From Amyelois transitella (lineage: Eukaryota; Arthropoda; Insecta; Lepidoptera; Pyralidae): a stretch of DNA of 64,000 nt. This document shows positions 1 to 11,980 of this stretch, one piece after another (position 1 is the first letter of the stretch; every line of letters begins with the position of its first letter). Under the pieces are notes generated by a model. That model had not been told where the DNA came from. It made no database searches and saw nothing but the letters and a program-made list of their open reading frames with translations. Where the stretch lies: the NCBI RefSeq assembly GCF_032362555.1, contig NC_083514.1, positions 2,713,001-2,777,000 on the forward strand, read 5' to 3'. A program made the position numbers and the translations under genes.

Positions 1-204
1 ATGTATTAACTAAGGGCCTTTTCACTGTTCATGGTACATACATAGACATTACACATTCAACTTTGTTATTACTGTTAATTGTGTATGAACATATGTATTA
101 CTGTTAATTGTGTATGTACACATCAACAAATGAATTACGATAGTGAATTAAGCTTTATCTATCTATCTAAGCAGATAAGTACAAGGCAAGTAAATAAAAG
201 GATA

Positions 205-395
205 GATGGGAACGTTGAAGGGACGAAACCTTGATCAAATAAGAGACAGTCTGGTAAAAGTTAACAAAATCGACAAACCTGTGAGAGAAGGTAGATGAAT
301 CTTGATAACGCCAAATATTTATACTAGGATCGTGGCAAGTTAAATATCTGCCTATCCCTCCAGAAAGAGGCGTGATCATATGAATATGAATCAAA
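205..395 (+). mobile_element. LINE 3' end, family C
   Basis: GGGACGAAACCTTGATCAAA near the start; GGATCGTGGCAAGTTAAA and GCCTATCCCTCCAGAAAGAG at the end, followed by a decayed ATGAATATGAA tail. Same family as 46838-47012 and others; this copy is older. Confidence 0.6.
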
Positions 396-1071
396 AACTC
401 TGAGAAAAATCCCATAATAAAAATCCATGCTTGTCGCGATTAGAGTAAAGAAAAAATGGGAGCAAAATGGGATAACTGAAAAATAAAATTAAAAATTAAT
501 ATTCCTTCAAACGTATTCAAAATAGGTTGTAAAAAAATGCGCGGTTGCTTAACATAACCTATTTACAATGTTAAACTTACATCCATAACACGCGGGCGAC
601 GCCGCGGGCGAAATGTAGTTATTAGTACAAAATGATATTAAGTCGCACCTTATTTCCCCCCGGGGCAAATGAGGTGTGCATAATTATTTTAATAATGGCG
701 ACATTTAACGATGACTGCTAACAAAGGCAGGCGAGAAATTATTGAACAAAACAACGTGTCTTATTCGTTTAACTAGCATCTCCCGATCCATTAATGATTA
801 AGATGCATAAGACGGTAGCATTCAAGGGAAGTTTCAGCTTCCAGGCGAGAAATGCTGGAACAATATGCCACCGCCGATAAGATTGCTTAGTTTGCGCCAC
901 ACCTTCAAAAAGCACCTAAAATTCTTGCTACTTGAAAATCAGAATATCGGCATAACGAAATGTTACCAGCGGGGCTTCTTCTCGTGAGCGTAGCTGTCGT
1001 GCTCTACGGTGTGTTCCTGTTGTGTATCATCATTCGAGGATTGCATTGTGCACTAAGTTACTATTTGTTTT
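396..1071. other. No gene seen
   Basis: AT-rich. GCGGGCGACGCCGCGGGCGA at ~591-610 resembles the end motif of a lepidopteran transposon. Nothing else is supported. Confidence 0.4.
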
Positions 1072-1337
1072 AGTACATACATGCATACATATAATCACGT
1101 CTATATCCCTTGCGGGGTAGACAGAGAAAACAGTCTTGTAAAGACTGATAGGCCACGTTCAGCTATTTGGCTTTAAGATATAATTGAGATTCAAATAGTG
1201 ACAGGTTGCTAGCCCATCGCCTGAAAAGGAATCCCAAGTTAATAAGCCTATCCCTTAGTCGCCTTTTACGACATCCATGGGAAAGAGGTGGATTGGTCCC
1301 ATTATTTTTTGTATTGGTGCCGGGAACCACACGGCAC
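1072..1337 (-). mobile_element. Element A copy, nearly full length
   Basis: Minus-strand copy: (ATGT)n tail, CACGTCTATATCCCTTGCGG, then through to GGTGCCGGGAACCACACGGC. About 265 bp. Confidence 0.85.
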
Positions 1338-1580
1338 ATATTTGTTTTAGTACCCGCATCTACATCAATTTGTAATAACTGAAAATCAGCATATTTGTAC
1401 TCTTTCAGTGCAAAAAAGTCACTGAGTTATGACCATTTCGACTTGCTACAGCACACCTGTGCTAGTTATAAGGATTTGTTATTGTTATATTTCTTTATGT
1501 TTGTAGCATTGTCGAATAAACATTTTGTCTATCTACATATCTATTAAGGATCACATTACGAAACTTCTCAAGCTCGTCAA

Positions 1581-1758
1581 GGGAAGGGCATATAAACTTG
1601 GGTTTCTTATTTAGGCAATGGGCTAGCAACTTGTCACTATTTGAATCTCAATTTCAGTATTAGGCCATACGGCAGAACGTGGTCTTTCAGTCTCTTCAAG
1701 ATTGTTGACTCTATCCTGTACCCCTTAAGGGATAAAGACGAGTGTTTTTGTATGTGTG
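1581..1758 (+). mobile_element. Element A copy, 5' truncated
   Basis: Begins inside the element at GGGCATATAAACTTGGG and runs to a decayed TTTGTATGTGTG tail. Confidence 0.7.
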
Positions 1759-2170
1759 ATTTAGTCGTCTCATAGGATCACTCCATTTCTACATAAAGAT
1801 GAACCAAGACGACCTACAGGATTTTTTGAAATCTTCTACCACATAAATCAGATCAATTCTTATAAATCTATAACGGCGTGAAAATGCACCACACTTTCAC
1901 TTTCTAAAGCGATTTGCAGTCATCGTCAGCGTTGAAAACGAACGTATTTTTAACAAAAAAAAATACAGGGCTGTGTGTAAAACTGACCTAAAATTTCAAT
2001 TTCATTTTTACGTTTAGAAATGGCTCGACATATCAATGCATTAGTTTCGGGAAGTTATGTATTTTAGTTTGAATAGTTAACATTCATAACATACACACAT
2101 AACGTATACGTAGTATTCAATAGATAAAACTCATCAGCCACGTTTTGCATTAATTTATATGACGATTTCG

Positions 2171-2400
2171 TAAAAGGCGATCCCTTAGGATGGACTTATA
2201 AAATTGCGGTATTCTTCTTTAAGGCGATAGGCTAGCAACCTGTCCCAATTTAAATCTCAATTCTTTAATAAAGCTATACAGCTGAAGGTGGCCTATCAGT
2301 CTTTCCAAGACTGTTGGCCCTGTCTACCCCGTAAGGGATATCCCTTACGGGGTAGACAGGGCGTCTATATAGACGTGATAATGTGTATGTAAGTATGTGT
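2171..2400 (+). mobile_element. Element A copy with an inverted duplication near its 3' end
   Basis: 5' truncated copy beginning at AAAAGGCGATCCCTTAGG. Where other copies read ...AAGGGATATAGACGTGA, this one holds a 46-bp perfect palindrome and then CGTCTATATAGACG. Confidence 0.75.
2317..2362. repeat. 46-bp perfect palindrome
   Basis: Arms of 23 bp meet without a spacer at 2339/2340. The left arm is the element A motif GCCCTGTCTACCCCGTAAGG; the right arm is its exact reverse complement. The next base pair no longer matches. Confidence 0.95.
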
Positions 2401-2763
2401 ATATGACTTTTACATTCTGCGCGGGAAGAGAAGTAACAGGCTAACACTTTATTTATTCTGCCAGACAGTATGCTTAATACCATGCAATTATAGTGTAATA
2501 TAAACATTAGTTTACAACTACATTGCCAGGTAAATTTAATAGCAAAAACATACCGTTATCATTACTGTGAAAATGAAATGATGGTGGATATCAATTATTG
2601 CACCTTAGAAATTGATTAAACACTTACAGTTTATGTTTACAATATGTACCATAAGTTTATAAGTTTTTATGAATTACCGAAGTGATCTTGTTACCAATTA
2701 ACTATAATTTTTTCTATAAAAAGAAAGCGCAATTTCAAAATTACCCTTAATTCAAAATAAATA

Positions 2764-2944
2764 ATACATACATATCACGTCACGTCTATATCCCTTGCGG
2801 GGTAGACAGATCCAACAGTCTTAGATAGACTGATAGGCCAGTTCCGTTAAGCCGTTCAGCTGTTTGGCTTAATGATAAAATTGAGATTCAAATAGTGACA
2901 GGTTGTAAGCCTGTCGCCTAAAAAAAGAATCCCAAGTGAATAAA
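2764..2944 (-). mobile_element. Element A copy, truncated
   Basis: Tail, then CACGTCTATATCCCTTGCGG through to AAGAATCCCAAGTGAATAAA. The outer third of the element is missing. Confidence 0.7.
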
Positions 2945-3605
2945 TAATGAAGTATTTAATGTTAAAAAAATTAATTAATTATACATTATTTAATTTATTA
3001 AATTTAAAAATCTATAGACTATATCGCATCAAGACTCCGCTAATAACATACGTAGAAGACCATAAACAAAGATATTCCTAGAGCGACATAAAACCATAGA
3101 GTTATCAATTCGCCACGGCTCCAAACTATAAATTAATTCTTCAACGAACAAAGTCTAGCATTAACACTCGGGACCCTATTACAAGCAATTTTACCAGCCA
3201 CGGCTACTAGTTACACCTAAAAATGGTGCGGTAAGAATAATACCGTGTAATTTAACACGAATTTACTGCAGTTTCCATCATCGTAAACTATAAAAAGCTT
3301 TATTACTAGCTGATGCCGCGACTTCTTCGCCTAACTTTAAATTTTATCTTATTACTTATGTTATTCTAATGCCTTTGCTGCAAAGTTTCGTGAAAAGTGT
3401 TATGTAGTTTTTGCGTGAAAAAATAATAAAAATACACATATCGTAACAAACTTTAGCAATTATAATGTTAGTAAGATAATAGGATGACTATATTTCACCC
3501 GCGACTCCATTCTTTTATGGCAAATACCGCAGTGACATTACTTTTTTGGGCCCAGGATGCTAAAGTATAAATTTACCAAGTTAAATCGTAATCCTTCTGG
3601 TATTA

Positions 3606-3870
3606 GTGCCGTATGGTTCCCGGCACCAATTAAAAAAAAAGAATTGGACCACTCCATTTCTTTCCCATGGATGTCGTATAAAAGGCGACTAACGGATAGG
3701 CTTATAAACTTGGGATTCTTCTTCTAGGCGACGGACTAGCGACCTGTCACTATTTTAATCTCAATTACAGCATTCAGCTATACAGCTGAACGTGTCTTTC
3801 CAGTTTTTTCAAGACTGTGGGCTCTGTCCACCCCGCAAGGGATATGGACGTGACTATATGCATGTATGTA
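3606..3870 (+). mobile_element. Element A copy, full length
   Basis: GTGCCGTATGGTTCCCGGCA to ATATGCATGTATGTA. Confidence 0.8.
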
Positions 3871-4606
3871 GTTCTTGCGTAATGCTTGAGTATACAATAC
3901 ACACAGACAAAAAAAATATCACATTCGGTATTGATCTAGTAACACTATCTACTATTTTTTTAATTTATATTTCTAAATAAAATATACTAGCATTACATAC
4001 GAGACCTTCTGTTTTACATATAGCTTTTATACAACATATACCTATGTGGCGAGAATCCATAGACAACGGTAACCGCCTACCATGAGGCATAAATAATAAT
4101 TAATCATGTATGTTGTATCATTACTTTTCATTATGGCCATTTATGTTTATTTCAACTATCGTAAAAATAACTAATGGCTACAAAACTAAGTATGACAATA
4201 TCATAATTCACAACGTGAACATATACCTACTTACTATGTCTAGCGAAACTATAGTCAAAGATAAATAATAAACGAAACGTAAAACCCTTAGAGGAACAAT
4301 TGTTTATAGAGCGCATATTGCACGTCTCATAAAAGCACTCAAGAAAATAATATTTTATTTATTTAATTTGCCTTAAATAAGTGCACACGTAGAGAAAAAA
4401 ATTACCTACAGTTTGTGTGAAGATTAGGAGTTATTTAAAGACAAAAAATTCTTCGATATTAGTTTTATGAACATAAAGAGACTTAAAACACTGAAAGATC
4501 TCATGGGTGGGATAATACTCGTAATAAGATTAATTAATTAACTAATTATCATAATAAACACACCAATATAACATAAACGTGCTGATTGCATTAAAATAAT
4601 TGAAAC
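3871..4606. other. No gene seen
   Basis: AT-rich sequence with no exon-like frame, RNA gene or repeat that I recognise. Confidence 0.4.
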
Positions 4607-4851
4607 GTGCCGTGTGGTTCCCGGCATCAATAGAAAAAAGAATAGGATCACTCCATGTCTTTCCTATGGATGTCGTAAAAGGCGACTAAGAGAAAGGCTC
4701 ATTAACTTGGGATTCTTATTTTAGGTAAAGGGCTAGTAACTTGTCACTATTTAAATCTCAATTCTATCATTAAGCCAAACAGCTGAACGAGGCTTATCAA
4801 TATTTTCAAGACCGCTGGATCTGTCTACCCCGCGTGATTATATGTATGTAT
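4607..4851 (+). mobile_element. Element A copy, full length
   Basis: CGTGCCGTGTGGTTCCCGGC to TATATGTATGTATG, with a small deletion after TCTACCCCG. Confidence 0.8.
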
Positions 4852-4957
4852 GATTGAAACATTCATGTAAAGCGCGCTCTACCATCAACAAGAAAATCTA
4901 AACTTATTCAATACTTGTTCTTTAATGATGCTGAGCAAGTTCATTTGTAAGTATTTT

Positions 4958-5040
4958 ATGTGACGAGCATCGAACCCGGGACCTCTCGGTCAGAGGTTAC
5001 AACTTTATGAGTGGACCAGTGAATGAGTTATGCCGAGTGG
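4958..5040 (-). repeat. tRNA-like remnant
   Basis: On the minus strand GGTCCCGGGTTCGATGCTCG looks like a T arm and box B. The rest does not fold as a tRNA, so this is more likely an old SINE head than a tRNA gene. Confidence 0.3.
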
Positions 5041-5142
5041 AAATTGTATACATGTAGTGGTAAAGGTCCCTGAATGTAAGTACTAACTCTTCTCTAGACG
5101 CGATAATAAGCCAATTATATTCTGTGATTATACGAGATTATC

Positions 5143-5397
5143 GTACATACATACATATGGTCACGTCTATATCCCTTGTGGGGTAGACAGGGCCAACAGT
5201 CTTGAAAAGACTGATAGGCCACGTTCAGCCTTTTTGCGTGATGATAGAATTGAGATTCAAATAGTGACAGGTTGCTAACCATCGCCTAAAAAAGAATCCC
5301 AAGTATGTAAGCCTATCCCTTAGTCGCCTTTTACGAAATCCATGGGAAAGAGATGGATTGATCCTTTTTTTTTGTATTGGTGCCGGGAACCACACGG
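5143..5397 (-). mobile_element. Element A copy, full length
   Basis: Reverse copy ending GGTGCCGGGAACCACACGG. A chance open frame of 149 codons runs out of it on the minus strand and is not a gene. Confidence 0.8.
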
Positions 5398-5975
5398 AGA
5401 TTATCGTCCCGGTTTTAAACAAAAAGTGAACGTTATATAAATGTAAATTTACATAATTTTTTTTTTTAATTTCGTCGGAAGAAAAAACTGTGTTTGAACA
5501 CGATTTTTGCAGTGATTTATAAACGTAAAATTTAAAAGATAACAAAAAAGTTGACTTAGCCAATCGCTGTTTTTGAAAATGCGAACTTACACAGTACACA
5601 TTCAAGATGTAAATAAAAAAAAAATACTTAATTCTTCTGGAAAAAAATAATGCCTTTATTATCACTAAATTCATTCTTATGCATCACCATCACCCGTCAT
5701 AATAAAAAACTAAATAACATGTTGTCTTCAGCTGGCAACATAGATAATAATTAAGTTCCAGGCTGATACAGCAATATGTATGATAGGTCTCAAAGTCCTG
5801 CTCACAAAGACAGACATTGAAGGGTTAATATGAACTTTAATAGACCGTCACTTTGATTGACTCCGCAATTTAAACCTGTTTCAGAATTGGAACCTATAGA
5901 CGATGATAATGCATGTGATGTGAACTATTTTAAACTAGAATAAGCCCGCGGTTCTGTCCGGCTGTCTCTTATATC

Positions 5976-6240
5976 GGTGCCGTGTGGTTCCCGGCACCAA
6001 TTAAAAAAAAGACCAAGACCACTCCATCTCGTTCCCATGGATGTCGTAAAAGGCGACTAAGGGATAGGCTTATAAACTTGGGATTCTTCTTTTAGGTGAT
6101 GGGTTAGCAACCTGTCAATATTTGAATCTCAATTCTATCATCAAGCTAAAAAGCTTAACGTGGCCTATCAGTCTTTTCAAGACTGTTGGCTGTGTTTATC
6201 CCGCAAGGGACAGATATAGACGTGACTTTATGTATGTATG
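5976..6240 (+). mobile_element. Element A copy, full length
   Basis: GGTGCCGTGTGGTTCCCGGC to TTATGTATGTATG. Confidence 0.85.
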
Positions 6241-6284
6241 TCTCTTATACTCTCTGAGTGATTTATGATAGAATTTAGAATCAG

Positions 6285-6415
6285 AAATACATACATAAAA
6301 TCACACCTTTTTTGGGATAGATTAGAGACTACGTCTTTCCACTTGTCACACAATACCTGCATAATTCTTTCGCTGCATTCAGAATCGTAAGTATCTTCAT
6401 GCTTCAACCATGACG
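6285..6415 (-). mobile_element. LINE 3' end, family C
   Basis: Reverse copy: CATAAAATCACACC, GAGACTACGTCTTTCCACTT, then CATAATTCTTTCGCTGCATT. Decayed. Confidence 0.55.
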
Positions 6416-7719
6416 CTTTCCCACTAGGATAAATAAAAGAAGATTTATATGTTTTCTACTAGATGGAATTTTTATATCTGTACCAGCAACTAGAAAACCC
6501 GATTCTTGGATCAGTCACAGGCGAACGCCGTGGCCACAGGAAATGCATTAAAGGTTACAAAATTGCCGTAGACATAAATATAAAACATTTTGTTCTAAAA
6601 TTCCCGTACGCAGACTACATAACTTCTAAAAATTATCAAAAACCAATAATTCGCATAATAAACGTACAACCGAGAGATTACCGCCAAACGCAATTTGCTT
6701 TATCTCAACACATAATTTTCTATCAGCTAGTGTTTCGCTTAACTTTTAACCTCGGGGTGCGGCTATACCGTCCGCTCATTATGGGAAGATGTGGTCATAC
6801 CTTCAGATCCTAGATAAGGCTGTATTACGACCCGTTAGCGAATAATGCCCATTTAGGCACAGCCCTAATGTATTCATTGAGGAATTCGCGGTTTATTCCA
6901 CTTGGAGTTTGTACGTTGGATCCACAGTACTGTAATTATCAGATTCCTTTGTTTGGCAAGTAAAAAAAATCAAAGACGAAAGTTATGATAAATTTGTCAA
7001 TCAAATAAATGATTTATATCAGTTTAAAGTAAATATAATTTGTCTTTGCAAAACATTAACAAAATATGAAAAAAAATATGAAAGAATACTATAGCTAACT
7101 CAAAAATCCGTGTTCCACCGAAAAGAGATTGCAGTTACAAGGTAATTAAAGGCTTATCTTATTAATGAATCTCTTTCAGGTCCGCTAATTAATTAATGTC
7201 CCTGCTTACGCGAAACAAAAAGGACATAACATTTTTTTTCCTTTTTTTATAATTTCGAATAATGAACTTATTGTTATAAAAAGAATAATACTTTAATACA
7301 ATTATCGGCACGGACTTTGCCTTTTAGCAACGGGAGCAAAAGAAAAAGAAGATGACATTTACCTCATCCTCTATTTGTCATTCGTGTCTCTCTCTATTTT
7401 TCATTCGGTCCCAAGTGGATTCTATCAAATTCGTGTGAGATGGCTGCCTAATGACCACAGGACAATGTGTGTTATCAATCATCACGAAATATTTCCACGT
7501 CAAGTATTCTTTATGCGGGAACGGTATTCTTTAATGGTTAATTAAAATGCACCAGTGACAACGCGGGTTATTCATAAAATAGAGGCGGCGCGGCCCATTC
7601 TGTGTACCATCAATTTTGTTTTGCACCGTTTTTGCAAACATGCACAGGTGCTGTTTTATAATTATGTTATTTTTTAATAACGAATTTGTTTACGTACGCA
7701 GTGTTCTTTGTTATAACTG
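6416..7719. other. No gene supported
   Basis: An open frame at 6463-6813 (+, 116 codons) shows no domain or familiar motif and no splice context. I read nothing else. Confidence 0.35.
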
Positions 7720-8070
7720 TATAAAGTGTATTATACATTTTACTAAGTTTACTCTCATCCGTCTGACGTAGTCCTGATTACATTCACGCTTCCCTGGAGA
7801 GGGACCTGGAGTGGACTGGCCAGAACTTCGATCCTGGATTGGGTAAGACAGGTTTTTATTAGAAGCGACTCCCGTCCCGTCTGACCTTCGCAACCTTGCT
7901 GCAGGGAAACATAACCCATACTAAACCCATGATGGATCCTGAAGACATATCCAGTTTCCTGAATGTGTGGGTTTCCTCACGATGCTTTCCCTCACTATGA
8001 GAGCAGCGGCTAGCAATCACACTATAAAACAGAACTCAGAAAACAGACATTGGTAGGCACATGACCGCGA
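7720..8070 (-). mobile_element. SINE-like element, family B
   Basis: Holds the family blocks GAAGCGACTCCCGTC, CTGACCTTCGCAACCTTGCT and GGTTTCCTCACGATGCTTTC in the order expected on the minus strand. Confidence 0.55.
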
Positions 8071-8469
8071 TATAACGAGAGAAGTGTACAATGCTTTTAA
8101 TATCTACCAAGACAAAAGTAAATATACCAGAAGCTTCCATAAAAAACCTGAAACAATGGAATAAACGATGCGATACTTTAAATTATTCACGCCCCACTAG
8201 ACCGGCAATTATCATAACTGTATTATGGCCACTGCCCCGCCATAATTACTAAAATGGACAAACAAATATTGCTAATTGAACAAAAAGGCTACAGAGCATT
8301 GCAATCAACCGGCAAATGGGGGGTTTAACCCATCAGTCGCAGTCAAACCTCCGTCAAGTGACCAATTATAGACTCGGCCCTTACACCGCTACTTGCGATG
8401 TATCGCACATTTATGCCATTCTGCCGTACGCGAAAAAACGTGTTATTTTATAGAACAACATACGTATGT

Positions 8470-8770
8470 ATATGTAGCCGAGTAGACCTAGAGGGGCAAG
8501 CAGGGAGATATTTCCATTTGCCACGATCTCTGTGATTCTTCTTCCTCCTCGCATTATACTCAACTCTCTAGAAGAGGTGACATTTGAGTGAGTCAGTTTT
8601 TACACGAAGCGACTCCCATCTGACATCAGCTCCTTTGCATGGGAACCTAACCCGTATTGTATTATGTTTACACATTCAGTTGTCTGAATGTTTAGGTTTC
8701 CTCACGATGATTATCCTCACTGTGAGAGCATTGCATTGGTTAGCAAACCAGGCATAACGTAATTTTGATG
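8470..8770 (-). mobile_element. Family C fragment followed by family B copy
   Basis: CCATTTGCCACGATCTCTGT at 8510-8535 is family C reversed; from ~8565 ACACGAAGCGACTCCCATCT and AGGTTTCCTCACGATGATTA are family B reversed. Confidence 0.5.
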
Positions 8771-9744
8771 CTGGTATTTCACGGATTTAGGTATGTGCCT
8801 TCTTGATTAAAGTAGACTTTGTCTATGCCTTGAATGACAAAGATGTCAAGAATATAATTTTATACATTGTAACTGTAGTTTCTGTAAGCTACAGCCTTGA
8901 ATTACAAAAATAAAGTCATCAAAATGCTACCACTTAATCAGCCAAGTCTATAATAGCACTCCTATCAATACACTATTAGCCCTTTCTTCAATATTATTTT
9001 CGCCGTGCCAAAACAAAGGAAAGAGAGATGTTTTTACTTTAGATACGCTGTTAACTCCAATGACACGTACCGTCAGCAAAACATTTTTAATAAAATGCGA
9101 AGGTAGAGAAAAAGTAAGTAAAAAAGAAGACGAAGGCAAGCCTCGACTCGAGCCTTCGGAAGCTTAGAAATTTCCTGGAGTAAAAGTAGCTGATGTTACT
9201 TCTGAAAGTCTAATATATACTTATCTTTGCCAAATTTACTTCAAAGTCAGTAAACTAGTTTGTGAGTTATTTCGTTACAAACAAAAATACAAAAATGCAA
9301 GAATACAATTATTTCCTCTTTATAATAAAATTATGGATGACTCTTATATACGTTCTTTAAATAAGAGATAAATGAATTTATTTAAAACTTTATTGAGCCT
9401 TTTACTCATTCAACAGGTAAACTTACTACTAAATTGTCTAAAGACAAGATTATATTATTATGTCAACGTATCTATATTTATGAAACATCATAGATAATGA
9501 TATGAAACGATCGTATGTTAATGGCGGCAAAGTTTTTGCAATTACCCACTAGTTCGTCCATTTAAGGGGCCCTTCTCAACCCTGGCTTGTTAGCTATAGC
9601 CGCTATACTATCACCTTAATTTGACATAAACTGACGAATGATTTTAACATGAAGGCAGCTTGTCGGTTTATATTTGTTTTTGCAATGTATCTCATAAAAT
9701 TACGTATTCATGTATAGTTAGTACGATTATTTATAGATTGTTTG

Positions 9745-9782
9745 TTACCATTTAATAACAGACTCGTGTTATTAAATGGTAA
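9745..9782. repeat. Perfect stem-loop, 16-bp arms
   Basis: TTACCATTTAATAACA, loop GACTCG, TGTTATTAAATGGTAA. Confidence 0.9.
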
Positions 9783-9893
9783 TGAAAAGCCGTTATTGTT
9801 CTAGTCTAGGCCATTTTTATCATTTTCTTTAAGAGTTAAATTAATAAGTATAGTACCTATATTATACTTATAGAAATCACATTGTAACACAGA

Positions 9894-9918
9894 ATTCGTA
9901 TACCTTATGTATACGAAT
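9894..9918. repeat. Perfect stem-loop, 10-bp arms
   Basis: ATTCGTATAC, loop CTTAT, GTATACGAAT. Confidence 0.85.
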
Positions 9919-11050
9919 GCATCGTAGGTAATAATTTATCAAATAAATATATTATAAATTTTGAGCTAGGAGGAATTACCCATTTATTATAACCGACTTT
10001 TAAAAAGAAGTTACATATCATGCTAATTAATCATTAGTTTTACTTCTAAATTATCTCTACAAAGATAAGGCACCAAGTCCTAATGGCATACATAGAGGTA
10101 TTATATCCACAGAACAGCACTTTATAACACGCGAACCTACAAAATAACAGTTAACATTTCAAGGAACTATAATAATTCTAATTGCGAAACATTACTGCTA
10201 TACCACATCCGCAGAAAACCTTGAGACCTCAATTGAAACATTACGTTACATACATTCAGATCCGTCAACCTATTTGTGTGTTAGATTGCACTGTATTGTT
10301 AGGGTTAGAACCGCTTCAACCTTTTCTGAAAGACCCGTATCATCGCATAATAAAATATTTAGGACCATTCAAATGGATTTTTTTTTTAAATCAAGTAATG
10401 TAAACACTTGGAATTTGAACTAGAAACCCTACTACTATTTAAATCTTTATTCAGTAATGCGACCTATTTTATTATATGTATGTTAGTATGTATATTGTGT
10501 TAGTGTAGATTTTTTAGATTTTTCTATATTTATAAAAATAACAGTTGAACCAAAGTGTGGTGTTCCCAGATAAGAGTCCTAAGCAGCCTTATTCTTACCA
10601 ATATTAAGGTCTTTCACAAACGGTGATAAGGCATTCAATAACAAGTACCCTTTATCTATTTACCTCAAATTTGAAAAAAGAATAACACATATGCGAGTCG
10701 CCAATCGTAAAAACCCCATGAGCGTAACACTAATCGTTCCAAGCCCTACATAACTGAATCATACTGCACTATTAGGTTACTATGGAACATTCACGGCACT
10801 GGTTTCACAACTTTGAAGGGCTCAAAATCACTCGTAAAGGTCGCGCCCACGACACATCACTAGTGTTGGAACCAGTATTTATGTGTGTGTTGTCATTGCT
10901 TGAATGCAAACGTTGGAATGGGAAGGTCTAGACAAACGTACCTTAATCAAATCGGGGATGTTTTGGTGGAAGGTCAGGTAGAACCAAAACCTTCTAACTA
11001 CATAATACATAAAGAGAATATGTTTATAGTAATAGATACAATAACATTCA

Positions 11051-11265
11051 TATATACATACAGTCACGTCTATATCCCTTGCGGGGTAGACAGAGCCAAC
11101 ATTCTGAAAGGCCACGTTCAGCTGTACGGCTTTAAGATGGAATTGAGATTCAAATAGTGACTGGTTGCTAGCCCATAGCCTACAAGGGGAATCCCAAGTT
11201 TATAAGCCTATCCCTTAGTCGCCTTTTACGACATCCGTAGGAAAGATATGGAGTGGGCCTATTCT
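11051..11265 (-). mobile_element. Element A copy, truncated at its 5' end
   Basis: Reverse copy from the tail through CATCCGTAGGAAAGATATGG; the GTGCCGTGTGG end is missing. Confidence 0.75.
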
Positions 11266-11349
11266 AACCAACCAAGCATCCCAGTAACTGCATATTTATA
11301 TTTCAATTATCAAATTATTATATTATCTTGGAAACAATAACTGAATTTT

Positions 11350-11381
11350 GAAAGACTTGAATCGACTGATTCAAGTCTTTC
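11350..11381. repeat. Perfect stem-loop, 14-bp arms
   Basis: GAAAGACTTGAATC, loop GACT, GATTCAAGTCTTTC. Confidence 0.9.
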
Positions 11382-11872
11382 TTATACGCTTTCTCCTTGG
11401 TTTCCAATCCCTAGAAAGATCGTATGACAATCGTAACTTCCCTAATGTGGCACATCACTACTCAGAACCTTTCTATTTGTACAGTCAATTGACTTGAAAC
11501 TTGGATGGCAAACATCATTCCAATATTGCCTATACCCAATCGCATTTGTTTTCATGAACTTTATTACACAGGGCATATGGTTGAAAATTTATTTTGTCAA
11601 AGAATAACTACATGTAAGACTCAATGCCCATGACGTGAGAGACTCTTTCATTAAGCCCACGAACGGACAAACAGACAAATAGTGTTGTAGTAACACTGTA
11701 TGTTTGCTAACGAACTTTTATTTTGTTGAAAGAAAGCTTCGTGTTTTCTATTGTCTGGTTAAATGCAAATACTTTCAAATAAACAAAATGATTTACTCGT
11801 CAAACGCCCACTTTAGATTCCCAGTTAACATTTTGACGTTAACTATTTATACTTACTAAGTGTATTTAGTTT

Positions 11873-11980
11873 GTGCCGTGTGGTTCCCGGTGCCAATAGA
11901 AAAAAGAATAGGACCACTTCATATCTTTCCAATGGATGTCGTAAAAGGTGAATAAGGGATGGGCTTACAAACTTGGGATC
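11873..11980 (+). mobile_element. Element A 5' fragment
   Basis: GTGCCGTGTGGTTCCCGG to GGGCTTACAAACTTGGGAT, then stops; the 3' half is absent. Confidence 0.75.

Larger units (their letters stand above)
8771..11050. other. No gene seen; two short perfect stem-loops
   Basis: AT-rich. It contains a 16-bp perfect stem with a 6-nt loop at 9745-9782 and a 10-bp stem with a 5-nt loop at 9894-9918. No coding exon is recognisable. Confidence 0.4.

Noticed and set aside
5225-5674. 149-codon open frame on the minus strand
   Set aside because: It starts in AT-rich DNA and its second half is translated from an element A copy; no domain.
6463-6813. 116-codon open frame on the plus strand
   Set aside because: No recognisable motif, AT-driven composition, no splice context, no neighbouring exons.
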